A program made the position numbers and the translations under genes. Below are positions 44,470 to 52,829 of a stretch of DNA of 64,000 bases, one piece after another. The stretch spans positions 1 through 64,000 of the forward strand of contig CAZLEF010000004.1 of NCBI GenBank assembly GCA_964558465.1, in the 5' to 3' direction. This stretch comes from JACJYC01 sp964558465. GTDB lineage: Bacteria; Bacteroidota; Bacteroidia; Chitinophagales; Saprospiraceae. The notes under the pieces are model-generated. The model had not been told where the DNA came from, did no database searches, and was given only the letters and a program-made list of their open reading frames with translations. How positions within the stretch are numbered: the first letter of the stretch is position 1; each line of letters opens with the position of its first letter.

Positions 44470-45036
44470 TCAAACGGTCATAATATCCTTTTCCTTAACC
44501 TCCAGCATCTTATCCACCTTCTCGGAATATTTCTCCGTCAGGTGCTGGATTTCGGTTTCTTTCATTTTCCCGCCGTCTTCCGAAAAACCGTTTTTGATGG
44601 CCTTCCGGACATTTTCGATGGCATCCCGACGCGAATTTCGGATACTTACCTTAGCTTCTTCACCCAATGATTTGACCTTCTTGACCAGGTCTTTTCGCCG
44701 TTCTTCCGTGAGTGGCGGGATCGTCAGACGCACCACTTCTCCGTCATTTTGGGGGGTAATGCCCAGGTTAGCCTCAAAAATTGTTTTTTCAATCTGCCCC
44801 AGCATCGATTTTTCCCAGGGCTGAATAACAATGGTCCGGGCATCCGAAGTATTCAGGTTGGCCACCTGCGCCAGGGGGGTGGGAGAGCCATAATAATTTA
44901 CGAGCAGCCCGTCGAGCATGCCCGCGGAGGCTTTTCCGGTCCGGACTTTAACCAATTCGCGTTCCAGGTGGGTCAACGCATGTTTCATGCCTTCTTCAGC
45001 ATGATCCACAAATAGTTTAACATCATCAACCGTCAT
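44470..45036 (-). CDS. frr: Ribosome recycling factor
   Basis: A 188-residue three-helix-bundle protein that splits post-termination ribosomes with EF-G. Features: HALTHLERELVKVRTGKAS, LLVNYYGSPTPLAQVANL, VIQPWEKSMLGQIEKTIFEANLGITPQNDG (split blocks), LTEERRKDLVKKVKSLGEEAKVSIRN split as helix 3, and EKVDKMLEVKEKDIMTV at the end. It is unusual in being downstream of serS and a zinc peptidase rather than pyrH. Confidence 0.96.
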   Translation of the reverse strand: MTVDDVKLFVDHAEEGMKHALTHLERELVKVRTGKASAGMLDGLLVNYYGSPTPLAQVANLNTSDARTIVIQPWEKSMLGQIEKTIFEANLGITPQNDGEVVRLTIPPLTEERRKDLVKKVKSLGEEAKVSIRNSRRDAIENVRKAIKNGFSEDGGKMKETEIQHLTEKYSEKVDKMLEVKEKDIMTV

Positions 45037-45066
45037 AAAAATTTACTTTGTGGATAAATATTTTTG

Positions 45067-45750
45067 TTAGTCCCTGGACCCCAGGAACTGCAGAAGGAAA
45101 TACAAAAAGACAACCAACGCCGACAGCGCAGCGGAAACATACGTCATGGCTGCCCACCAAAGCGCGTCTTTAGCGCCTTCGTATTCCTGACCTCTGGCTA
45201 CGCCGGTGTTGGTCAACCAGGCGAGGCCTCTGTTGCTGGCGTCAAATTCGACGGGTAAGGTAACCAGGCTGAACAAAGCCGTAGCGCCGAACAGACCGGC
45301 CACGATCAGCAGGATCGTCGGGTTTCCGTTGACACCGAACAGCCCGATACCGAACAGGAGCACAAACTGCTGAGCCCTGGCCGCTACACTCACGACCGGC
45401 ACCAATGCCGAACGAAGTTTCAACCAGGCGTATGCCTGGGCGTGTTGCACGGCGTGGCCGCATTCGTGGGCTGCCACTGCAGCCGAGGCAACGTGGCGGC
45501 CGTGGAAAACGTCGGGGCTGAGCATAACCGTCTTGTTCATCGGGTTATAGTGATCCGTCAGCATTCCCTGGCCTTCGATCACTTTGACATCCCGGATCCC
45601 GTAATGCCGCAACATATCCTCTGCCACTTCCTTTCCGCTCTTTCCGTTGCGCAACGGAACCTGGCTGTAAAAATTGAATTTGTGTTTCAACCGGTTGCTG
45701 ATGATGCCTCCGATCACAGAAAAAATCACTACAATTATGATATACCCCAT
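45067..45750 (-). CDS. Membrane zinc metallopeptidase (YugP type)
   Basis: A 227-residue inner-membrane protein: an N-terminal helix, the zinc motif H95-E-C-G-H99 in AAHECGHAVQHAQAY, then three hydrophobic segments (SALVPVVSVAARAQQFVLLF; ILLIVAGLFGATALFSLVTL; ALSALVVFLYFLLQF). The motif VEFDASNRGL is typical of the Zn_peptidase_2 (YugP) family, whose substrates are not known. It lies 12 bp after serS and 30 bp before frr, so the three form an operon. Confidence 0.92.
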   Translation of the reverse strand: MGYIIIVVIFSVIGGIISNRLKHKFNFYSQVPLRNGKSGKEVAEDMLRHYGIRDVKVIEGQGMLTDHYNPMNKTVMLSPDVFHGRHVASAAVAAHECGHAVQHAQAYAWLKLRSALVPVVSVAARAQQFVLLFGIGLFGVNGNPTILLIVAGLFGATALFSLVTLPVEFDASNRGLAWLTNTGVARGQEYEGAKDALWWAAMTYVSAALSALVVFLYFLLQFLGSRD

Positions 45751-45762
45751 AATAACACAGTT

Positions 45763-47040
45763 TTAGTTTAGCAATTTAAATCCCGTATAGGGTTGTAATA
45801 CTTCCGGTATAACAATTCCTTCGGGGGTTTGGTTGTTTTCGAGCAATGCAGCGACGATTCTTGCCAGCGCCAGGGCGCTCCCATTGAGCGTATGTGCGAG
45901 GCGTGTACCTTTGCCGTCGCGGAAACGCAACCGGAGCCTGTTGCTCTGATAGGTCTCAAAATTGGATACGGAACTCACTTCCAGCCATCGTTTCTGGGCG
46001 CCGGAATACACTTCGAAATCAAAGGTCAGCGCTGAGGTAAAACCCATATCGCCACCGCAAAGCCTCAAGATGCGGAAGGGCAACTCCAGGCTGTTCAGCA
46101 AACCTTCAACATGGGCCAGCATTTCCATCAAAGCTTCGTATGAATGATCCGGGTGCTGGATCTGAACGATCTCAATTTTATCAAACTGGTGCACCCGGTT
46201 CAACCCCCGCACATGCGCGCCGTATGACCCCGCTTCACGCCTGAAACAAGGTGTATAACCCGTTAGTTTGATGGGAAAATCACTTTCGTTTAATATGACG
46301 TCGCGGTAAATATTGGTCACGGGCACTTCCGCCGTAGGGATCAGATAAAGGTCATCCCGCTCCACGTAATACATTTGCCCCTCTTTGTCGGGCAACTGGC
46401 CGGTACCCCTCGCGGTATCCTCGTTCACCATCAAAGGCGGAATGATTTCTTCATACCCGGCGTTTACCGCCTTATCCAGAAAATACGTAATCAGGGACCT
46501 TTGCAGGCGGGCCCCCTTACCGCGGTAAACCGGAAAACCGGCGCCCGTGAGCTTTACGCCAAGGTCCAGATCAAAAATATTGTATTTTTTTGCCAGTTCC
46601 CAATGGGGCAGTGCCGCTTCACCCAATACGGGTAAAACTTTTCCCCAGGGTTTGAATACCTCATTGTCGGCTTCTGATTTTCCGGCAGGAACAGAATCAT
46701 GGGGGATATTGGGAACCTTATACAGCAGATTCTGCAACTGTTCCCGGTTTTCATTCATTCTCTCTTCCAGCAGAGCCGCTTCTTCCTTCAGGGCGGCTAC
46801 TTTCCGGCGATGCGCTTCGGCGTCGTCTTTTCGGCCGGATTGAACCAACTGCCCGATCTCTTTTGACAGGGCATTCCTTTCAGCCAGCAGCTTGTCGAGT
46901 TCGGTCTGGGTCGTTTTCCGGTAATCGTCCAGGTTGAGGATTTCGTCCACAATAGCCAGGTCGGCAGCCGTGAAATTCCGCTTCTCGAGTCCTTTCAGAA
47001 CGCGGGGTTTGTTTTCCCGGATATAGTTTACTTCGAGCAT
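45763..47040 (-). CDS. serS: Seryl-tRNA synthetase
   Basis: A 425-residue class II synthetase charging tRNA-Ser. The N-terminal coiled-coil tRNA-binding arm lies at about 30-110 (LDKLLAERNALSKEIGQLVQ). Catalytic motifs: LPHWELAKKYNIFD; TAEVPVTNIYRDVIL (serine pocket); motif 2 CFRREAGSYGAHVRGLNRVHQFDKIE (split); and motif 3 LNGSALALARIVAALLENNQ. It is first in the operon with the YugP-type peptidase and frr. Confidence 0.97.
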   Translation of the reverse strand: MLEVNYIRENKPRVLKGLEKRNFTAADLAIVDEILNLDDYRKTTQTELDKLLAERNALSKEIGQLVQSGRKDDAEAHRRKVAALKEEAALLEERMNENREQLQNLLYKVPNIPHDSVPAGKSEADNEVFKPWGKVLPVLGEAALPHWELAKKYNIFDLDLGVKLTGAGFPVYRGKGARLQRSLITYFLDKAVNAGYEEIIPPLMVNEDTARGTGQLPDKEGQMYYVERDDLYLIPTAEVPVTNIYRDVILNESDFPIKLTGYTPCFRREAGSYGAHVRGLNRVHQFDKIEIVQIQHPDHSYEALMEMLAHVEGLLNSLELPFRILRLCGGDMGFTSALTFDFEVYSGAQKRWLEVSSVSNFETYQSNRLRLRFRDGKGTRLAHTLNGSALALARIVAALLENNQTPEGIVIPEVLQPYTGFKLLN

Positions 47041-47474
47041 GTAGAGACGCTTATATGTTGGAAAGAAAAAAAAAGCCTGAACATCAAACTATTGCACGCA
47101 GCGCTGCGTTATATAATGCGTATGAAGCCTGGACGACGCCCGAAAAGCCCGGAGTGTCCCTGGTGTGCAATATTTTTCGCAAAGATACTATTTGAAATCA
47201 AAAATTAATGTATTTTTGCATCGTCGAAAGCGCAAACACCCCGCTGCTCATTTCACTTTCACACAACCTAAGCTATAAGTTTGGCCAAGTTGTAAAAATT
47301 TCAACTCCTGCTTTATCCAAAGCATGTTGATACAGGGTTGGTAGATGTTGCTAAATTTTCCATAGTGATTTCTGAGGTTTGGGTGAGACTCGTCATGCTA
47401 TTTCCGCATTAACTATCGGTCTGATTGATACTGCACTGCTATAACTTATAATTATCTGTAATCAACCATTTATC
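47041..47474. other. Divergent serS / rho leader region
   Basis: A 434-bp gap with no gene. Candidate promoter elements are TATTTTTG at 47211-47218 (plus, TTG at 47192-47194, toward rho) and TATCTTTG at 47187-47180 (minus, toward serS). The rho transcript would then have a leader of about 250 bases, long enough for feedback control by Rho itself, though no structure is obvious. Confidence 0.55.
47180..47218. promoter_or_regulatory. Overlapping divergent promoters of serS and rho
   Basis: Minus-strand TATCTTTG (47187-47180) and plus-strand TATTTTTG (47211-47218) point away from each other. The -33 TTG for rho is at 47192-47194 with a slightly short 16-base spacer; the -33 element for serS is not clear. 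Confidence 0.5.
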
Positions 47475-49091
47475 ATGTTTGATATTTTGCAATTGAATGA
47501 AATGCTTGTTCCTGAGTTGAGGGACGTGGCTGAACGTGTAGGCGTTGAAGGATTCAAACGGCTCAACAAACAGGAATTAATCCATAGAATTCTGGATCAA
47601 CAAGCCATTGAAGGCGCAGCTGCCACTACGGCAGAAAAGGAAGAAATCACGGAACCTGAAAATCCGGGAAAGCCCGAAAAACCGGCTATTCGCCGGAGGA
47701 GGTTGACGCCTGAAGCTCCTTCCCGCGGTGATTCGATGCGCCCGCCAAATGGTCGTCCGGAACGTGAAAAACCATTAGACAGCGACCCTCGCGGCCGCAG
47801 GGTGCGGCCCATTTTGCGAAACGAGCGCCCGCCCGTCGTGGAAGAGCCTGAAGAATGGGCCGAGCCGCCTGTTGAAGAGGCGCCTGAGTTGCCACAGCAA
47901 CCGGTTGCGCCGCCGCCGCCCCCCCCTGCCAGGTACGCACAACAACAGGAAGATCGTTTTGATATCGAACTCGACGGGATTATCGAGGGAGAAGGCATTC
48001 TTGAAATGATGCCCGACGGCTATGGCTTTCTCCGCTCTGCCGATTACAATTACCTCACCTCCCCCGATGATATCTACGTTTCTCCTTCGCAGATCAAATT
48101 GTTTGGCCTGCGGACCGGCGATACGGTGAGGGGCGCTATCCGCCCCCCAAAAGAAGGTGAAAAATATTTTGCGCTGCTCCGGGTTTCAAGGATTAACGGC
48201 CTCAGCCCGGATCAACTGCGCGACAGGGTGCCTTTTGATTACCTCACGCCCCTGTTCCCGAATGAAAAATTCAAATTGGCGACTTCTGCTTCCGGCAAGG
48301 ATATGAGCACCCGCATCATCGACTTGTTCACGCCAATTGGCAAAGGGCAGCGCGGTCTGATCGTTGCACAGCCTAAAACCGGTAAGACCTGGTTGCTCAA
48401 GGATGTGGCCAACGCCATTGCCAAAAACCACCCCGAATGTTACCTCATCGTGTTGCTCATCGACGAACGGCCGGAGGAAGTTACGGATATGAAACGGAGC
48501 GTAAATGCGGAAGTGATCGCCTCTACTTTTGACGAACCCGCTGAAAACCATGTCCGGGTTGCCGGTGTAGTGCTCGAAAAAGCCAAACGCCTGGTGGAAA
48601 GCGGCCATGATGTTTGCATACTCCTCGATTCCATTACCCGTCTTGCACGCGCCTACAATACGGTTGCGCCGGCCAGCGGCAAGGTACTCTCCGGCGGTGT
48701 GGAGGCCAATGCTTTGCATAAACCCAAAAAATTCTTCGGGGCTGCCCGGAACATCGAAGGCGGCGGCTCGCTCACCATCCTGGCAACGGCCCTCATCGAT
48801 ACGGGTTCCAAAATGGACGGCGTCATTTTCGAAGAATTCAAAGGCACCGGCAACATGGAATTGCAACTCGACCGCAGCCTGTCCAACAAACGGCTTTATC
48901 CTGCGATCGACCTCACCAAGTCGAGCACCCGCCGGGAAGACCTCCTGCTGGACAAAGACGCGTTGCAGCGCATGTTCATCCTTCGCAACCACCTGGCCGA
49001 TATGAAGCCGGATGAAGCGATGGAGTTCCTGATGAAACATATTCACGGAACAACAAGCAACGAAGAATTTCTGGCATCCATGAATGGTTAA
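47475..49091 (+). CDS. rho: Transcription termination factor Rho
   Basis: A 538-residue hexameric RNA-dependent ATPase. Rho_N domain at 4-45 (LNEMLVPELRDVAERVGVEG), then an extended disordered Arg/Pro/Glu-rich insertion at about 50-155, typical of Bacteroidota Rho. Next come the cold-shock RNA-binding domain (GILEMMPDGYGFLRSADYNY) and the ATPase core with Walker A QPKTGKTW (about 300), VLLIDERPEEVTDM and LLDSITRLARAYN. It ends at AMEFLMKHIHGTTSNEEFLASM. A small GCCGGC-loop-GCCGGC hairpin at 49170-49187 follows in the gap. Confidence 0.97.
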   Translation: MFDILQLNEMLVPELRDVAERVGVEGFKRLNKQELIHRILDQQAIEGAAATTAEKEEITEPENPGKPEKPAIRRRRLTPEAPSRGDSMRPPNGRPEREKPLDSDPRGRRVRPILRNERPPVVEEPEEWAEPPVEEAPELPQQPVAPPPPPPARYAQQQEDRFDIELDGIIEGEGILEMMPDGYGFLRSADYNYLTSPDDIYVSPSQIKLFGLRTGDTVRGAIRPPKEGEKYFALLRVSRINGLSPDQLRDRVPFDYLTPLFPNEKFKLATSASGKDMSTRIIDLFTPIGKGQRGLIVAQPKTGKTWLLKDVANAIAKNHPECYLIVLLIDERPEEVTDMKRSVNAEVIASTFDEPAENHVRVAGVVLEKAKRLVESGHDVCILLDSITRLARAYNTVAPASGKVLSGGVEANALHKPKKFFGAARNIEGGGSLTILATALIDTGSKMDGVIFEEFKGTGNMELQLDRSLSNKRLYPAIDLTKSSTRREDLLLDKDALQRMFILRNHLADMKPDEAMEFLMKHIHGTTSNEEFLASMNG

Positions 49092-49236
49092 CGCCTTTAT
49101 TGAACCGCCGAAACTGACGTTCAGCCTGGCAACCATTTCAACTGCGCTTCTGTTCATCCCGGGCGTACCGCCGGCTTATTGGCCGGCTTGCCAAACGTGT
49201 TTAAAACCCGTTTACATTGAATCAAAATCGCATACC

Positions 49237-50502
49237 ATGTTCCGATTCCTCCACTTGCTCATGCTGCCGGCCATCATGCTGCTGTATTCCTGCAGCCCCA
49301 AAGTAGCCGATTCCCTTCGCAGCGCCGGCGACGACCCGCTCCTCACCCTTGCAGACGAACTGGCGCACAAGTACATCATCACCGACGGCCACGTGGATCT
49401 GCCTTACCGGCTGAAAATCCAGAATTTCCGGCTGGAAAAGGAATTTATCGGCATCCCCGTGGAGACCTCGGAAGGGGATTTTGACTACGTGCGGGCCAAA
49501 AAAGGCGGTCTTGATGTTCCTTTTATGTCCATCTATATTCCGGCTTCCTACCAGACAACCGGCGGCGCCAGGGAATTCGCCGATTCACTGATCGATATGG
49601 TGAACGGGATCGCCAAAGCTCACCCCGATAAATTTGCAGTGGTGAAAACACCGAAAGAAGCAGAGGCAAATTTCAAAAAAGGCATCATCTCTCTTCCGAT
49701 GGGCATGGAAAACGGCGCTCCCATCGGCGACGATATCAAAAATGTTGCATACTTCCGGCAACGCGGCATCAGTTATATCACCCTAACACATTCCAAAGAT
49801 AACCTGATCTGCGATTCCTCCTATGATACCACCCGGACCTGGAACGGCCTCAGCCCCTTTGGCAAAAACGTGGTCAGGGAAATGAACCGGACCGGCGTTA
49901 TGGTGGATATTTCACACGTTTCCGACAGCACTTTCTGGCAGGTTATGGAAATCTCCAGCGCACCTTGCATCGCTTCCCATTCTTCCGCCAGGTACTATAC
50001 GCCGGGTTTCGAACGAAATATGAACGACGACATGATCAAACGCCTCGGCGAAAACGGGGGAGTGATCCAGATCAACTTTGGCTCCAGTTTCCTGGACAGC
50101 AAGATCCAGAAACATGAGGATGAAATGCGGGCCAAACTCATGAAGATATTCCAGGAAAAAGGGATTTCTTTCCGGGATGAAGCAGCCAAACCGATCCTCG
50201 AACAATTCCGGAAGGAGAACCCCACCCTGTACTCTGACGTGGAAATGGTGGCCAATCACATCGATCGGGTCGTGCGACTTGCCGGTATCGACCATGTAGG
50301 CCTCGGCTCTGATTTTGACGGGGTTGGCGACAGCCTCCCCACCGGGCTGAAGGACGTATCCCAATACCCCAACCTGATCTATACTTTGCTCAAACGGGGT
50401 TACTCCGAAGAAGCGATTGCCAAGATCTGTTATAAAAATGTGTTCCGGGTGTGGGACAAGACGCAGGAGGTGGCCAAGGCAATGCAGGCGGGGAAGATGT
50501 GA
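49237..50502 (+). CDS. Membrane dipeptidase (peptidase family M19), lipoprotein
   Basis: A 421-residue lipoprotein (MFRFLHLLMLPAIMLLYSC, Cys19). Zinc ligands and family motifs: ITDGHVDLPYRL (His-x-Asp), MGMENGAPI (Glu), GISYITLTHSKDN, VDISHVSDSTFWQVME, IASHSSARYY and HVGLGSDFDGVGDSLPTGL. M19 enzymes (renal dipeptidase-like) cleave dipeptides, including some with D-residues. The frame continues upstream to 49084, but the lipoprotein signal fixes ATG 49237. Confidence 0.92.
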   Translation: MFRFLHLLMLPAIMLLYSCSPKVADSLRSAGDDPLLTLADELAHKYIITDGHVDLPYRLKIQNFRLEKEFIGIPVETSEGDFDYVRAKKGGLDVPFMSIYIPASYQTTGGAREFADSLIDMVNGIAKAHPDKFAVVKTPKEAEANFKKGIISLPMGMENGAPIGDDIKNVAYFRQRGISYITLTHSKDNLICDSSYDTTRTWNGLSPFGKNVVREMNRTGVMVDISHVSDSTFWQVMEISSAPCIASHSSARYYTPGFERNMNDDMIKRLGENGGVIQINFGSSFLDSKIQKHEDEMRAKLMKIFQEKGISFRDEAAKPILEQFRKENPTLYSDVEMVANHIDRVVRLAGIDHVGLGSDFDGVGDSLPTGLKDVSQYPNLIYTLLKRGYSEEAIAKICYKNVFRVWDKTQEVAKAMQAGKM

Positions 50503-50511
50503 CCAGTTTGA

Positions 50512-50663
50512 CAGTCTTCAGTCCTGCAGTCTTCAGTCTTCAGTTGGCAGTCTTCAGTCCTGGATTCGTAAAAAAAACAGCAGCCAGTTTCACAAAGGCA
50601 CAAAGACTGCGCAAAGGTCACAAGAAAAATAGCGCTCTTTGTGTGGGCTTTGTGTCCTTGTGT
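50512..50663. repeat. Word arrays: CAGTCTT heptamers, then CACAAAGG/CTTTGTG inverted arms
   Basis: 50512-50561 carries CAGTCTT/CAGTCCT/CAGTTGG heptamers, including an exact copy (50534-50551) of the 18-mer arm at 44365-44382. 50591-50663 holds CACAAAGGCACAAAG on the left and CTTTGTG-type words on the right, able to pair. A degenerate 20-mer-like element (GTCCCATAGGGATTCC...) follows at about 50695-50716. All lie between convergent stops. Confidence 0.8.
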
Positions 50664-50726
50664 TGAAAAAAAAAAACACAAATTCACAAAGACTGTCCCA
50701 TAGGGATTCCTTTGGAGCCAACTAAC

Positions 50727-51332
50727 TTACTGTTTCTTCACCTCATAAGAGATATCCATATCGTTCAGCACGGCGTCGAGCACCGGGTCCTTGCCTGGAA
50801 TATACCCCTCTTTCAGGTCATGGCCGTAAAGTTTGCCCAGCGTATTCCAGTAAGAGGCTGCAACCCCGCTTTTCAGATTTTTAATCAGGCTGAACATTGG
50901 GGTATTGAGCTCCTTTTCGATCATTTTCATCAGGATCATGCCCTGTGTTTTGGTCAGGTTCTTGAGGGGGTCGGTAAATTCGTCCTTCATTTCCCGTTGC
51001 AGCAGCCGGACTTGTTTTTTCCTTTTGCGTTTCGGAAGATTATCGGTGACGTATTCCACCTCGCGAAATGTTTTGATGGCTTCCACCGCATAAGGATATA
51101 CCTTGAGCGCATACTGGCGGTAACGGCGATAGCGGCGAAATTCCTCGTCATTGGGAAATTCCCGGAGTGTTGAGACCGAAACGTCGGTGAGGCTGGCCAG
51201 AATGAGCGTATCCCCGCATTCGTCGACGGTATAGGGATAGTATTGGCCGTTTATTTTGGTCACGCCATCCTGCCCGATTGCGGCTGTGGCGGCCAAAACC
51301 AGGCCCGATAGGATGGAAAACAAAAGTTTCAT
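50727..51332 (-). CDS. Exported DUF4294 protein
   Basis: A 201-residue protein with a signal peptide (MKLLFSILSGLVLAATAAIGQ). The body is highly basic and helical (RRYRRYRQYALKVYPYAVEAIKTF, KRKRKKQVRLLQREMKDEF, LTKTQGMILMKMIEKELNTPMF), matching the DUF4294 family widespread in Bacteroidota. Function unknown. ATG 51332 starts at the signal peptide; the upstream frame to 51803 is antisense to rnhB. Confidence 0.85.
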   Translation of the reverse strand: MKLLFSILSGLVLAATAAIGQDGVTKINGQYYPYTVDECGDTLILASLTDVSVSTLREFPNDEEFRRYRRYRQYALKVYPYAVEAIKTFREVEYVTDNLPKRKRKKQVRLLQREMKDEFTDPLKNLTKTQGMILMKMIEKELNTPMFSLIKNLKSGVAASYWNTLGKLYGHDLKEGYIPGKDPVLDAVLNDMDISYEVKKQ

Positions 51333-51456
51333 TTTTCTTTTTTTGAATAAACGATTAAATGCCCCCGGAAGTTGCTGCCGGCCGGCATTCAAATAACAAT
51401 CAGGGCAATTCGCGTCACGAGTCAGGTATTTTTTAAATTGCGAATTTTTATGCAGA

Positions 51457-52068
51457 ATGGACGCCAAGTTACTGCCATTTTTTGATAAAAATTGCCTGGA
51501 GGCCGGTTGCGACGAAGCCGGGCGCGGCTGCCTTGCCGGACCGGTATTTGCAGCTGCCGTGGTGTTGCCCCCCGATTTCAGCCATCCGCTCATCCAGGAT
51601 TCCAAACAACTGAGCGAGTCCGGCCGTTTGGAAGCCCGTCTGGTGATCGAAAAAACGGCTATTGCCTGGGCGGTTGCATCACTCAGCCCAAAGGAAATCG
51701 ACCAGTACAATATCCTGCGCGCTTCCTTTTTCGCAATGCACCGGGCCCTCGACCAACTTGCCGTTCGGCCCGAATCCCTGCTGATCGACGGCAACCGGTT
51801 CATTCCTTACCAGGATATCCCGTTTCATTGCATCGTGAAGGGCGACGGCAAGTATGCGTCCATCGCCGCCGCGTCTATCCTGGCTAAAACTTACCGGGAT
51901 GAACATATGGCAACCCTAGCGCAAAGTTTTCCGCAGTACGGATGGTTGCAAAACAAAGGTTATCCAACGGAGGCTCACCGGGCGGCTATCCAAACCCATG
52001 GCCCTTGCGAGCATCATCGCCGGTCATTCCGCCTGCTGCCTGACCCCGATCAGCGTCTTTTGTTTTAA
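51457..52068 (+). CDS. rnhB: Ribonuclease HII
   Basis: A 203-residue enzyme cleaving RNA in RNA-DNA hybrids, including single ribonucleotides in DNA. Catalytic D19 and E20 are in CDEAGRGCLAGPVFAAAVVL; a further Asp is in SLLIDGNRF; GDGKYASIAAASILAKTYRD and YGWLQNKGYPTEAHRAAI follow as in the family. It is divergent from the DUF4294 gene (124 bp gap). Confidence 0.95.
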   Translation: MDAKLLPFFDKNCLEAGCDEAGRGCLAGPVFAAAVVLPPDFSHPLIQDSKQLSESGRLEARLVIEKTAIAWAVASLSPKEIDQYNILRASFFAMHRALDQLAVRPESLLIDGNRFIPYQDIPFHCIVKGDGKYASIAAASILAKTYRDEHMATLAQSFPQYGWLQNKGYPTEAHRAAIQTHGPCEHHRRSFRLLPDPDQRLLF

Positions 52069-52210
52069 CCGGTGCGCGCATTTTTTTTCAGAATAAGTGT
52101 TTTTTACCCGCCAAAATAATCCACCGCTGCATCTCATCTAAAGATCAAGACATATAGCTTGTTTTTTAGTTAAAAAACGTAAAAATAAGTTTAATACTGC
52201 GATTGAACTA

Positions 52211-52218
52211 TATCTTTG
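52211..52218 (+). promoter_or_regulatory. Candidate -7 element (TATCTTTG) upstream of blaI-like gene
   Basis: An exact TAnnTTTG element at 52211-52218 with only a weak TTT (52190-52192) 18 bases upstream. The leader to the start codon at 52344 would be about 120 bases. I see no clear dyad operator. Confidence 0.45.
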
Positions 52219-52343
52219 TGAACAAAACCGGTGTGAACGCGATGAACAATACGTGGCTTCCGGAAATCCGACCTGCCGGGAAGTAACCAAAGGGGGAATC
52301 AACTATATCAAGGAACAAGTGCATTTTTTAAAATCAACGCGAT

Positions 52344-52709
52344 ATGAGGCTCACGAGAGCGGAAGAAGAGATCATGCAAATCATCTGGCAGTTGGGGCCT
52401 TGCACCGTCAGTCAGATCCGGGATTTCATGGCAGAAAACCTGGGGATGCCCAAGCCGCCCCACAGTTCCATTTCCACCATTGTGCGGATTCTGGAGGAAA
52501 AAGGCGTACTGACCCACAAGGCCTACGGTCGTACATACGAGTACATACCGAAGATCAGCAAGGAGGCTTATTCAAGGGATAGTCTTCAAAAACTGGTTTC
52601 GGACTATTTCGGCGGATCGATGAAACGGCTGGTTTCATTTTTGGTGGAGGAGAAGAATCTGAGTTTAAAAGAGCTGAATGAGTTGATGGCCAGGTTGGAG
52701 GAGGAATAG
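52344..52709 (+). CDS. BlaI/MecI-type transcriptional repressor
   Basis: A 121-residue winged-helix protein: LTRAEEEIMQIIWQLGPCTVSQIRDFM, SSISTIVRILEEKGVLTHKAYGRTYEY (recognition helix and wing) and a C-terminal dimerisation region ending LNELMARLEEE. In classical systems the partner M56 protease inactivates the repressor. The next gene encodes an M56 protein, so the pair is BlaI/BlaR1-like, but there is no beta-lactamase beside it and the signal is unknown. Confidence 0.92.
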   Translation: MRLTRAEEEIMQIIWQLGPCTVSQIRDFMAENLGMPKPPHSSISTIVRILEEKGVLTHKAYGRTYEYIPKISKEAYSRDSLQKLVSDYFGGSMKRLVSFLVEEKNLSLKELNELMARLEEE

Positions 52710-52750
52710 TTTGATTTTTACCCGCATGGGCGATAGACAGGGTAGGGGTT

Positions 52751-52770
52751 GTCCATAGGACTCCTTTGGA
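52751..52770 (+). repeat. Dispersed 20-mer GTCCATAGGACTCCTTTGGA, copy 3
   Basis: Exact copy, here between the blaI-like and M56 genes of one operon. It is followed by CTGCCGGCAG (52781-52790), part of the palindrome seen at 15869-15884. Confidence 0.9.
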
Positions 52771-52829
52771 GGATTCCTGCCTGCCGGCAGAAAGGAATTC
52801 GAAAGTTTAATCCTGCAAAACGGTAAAAT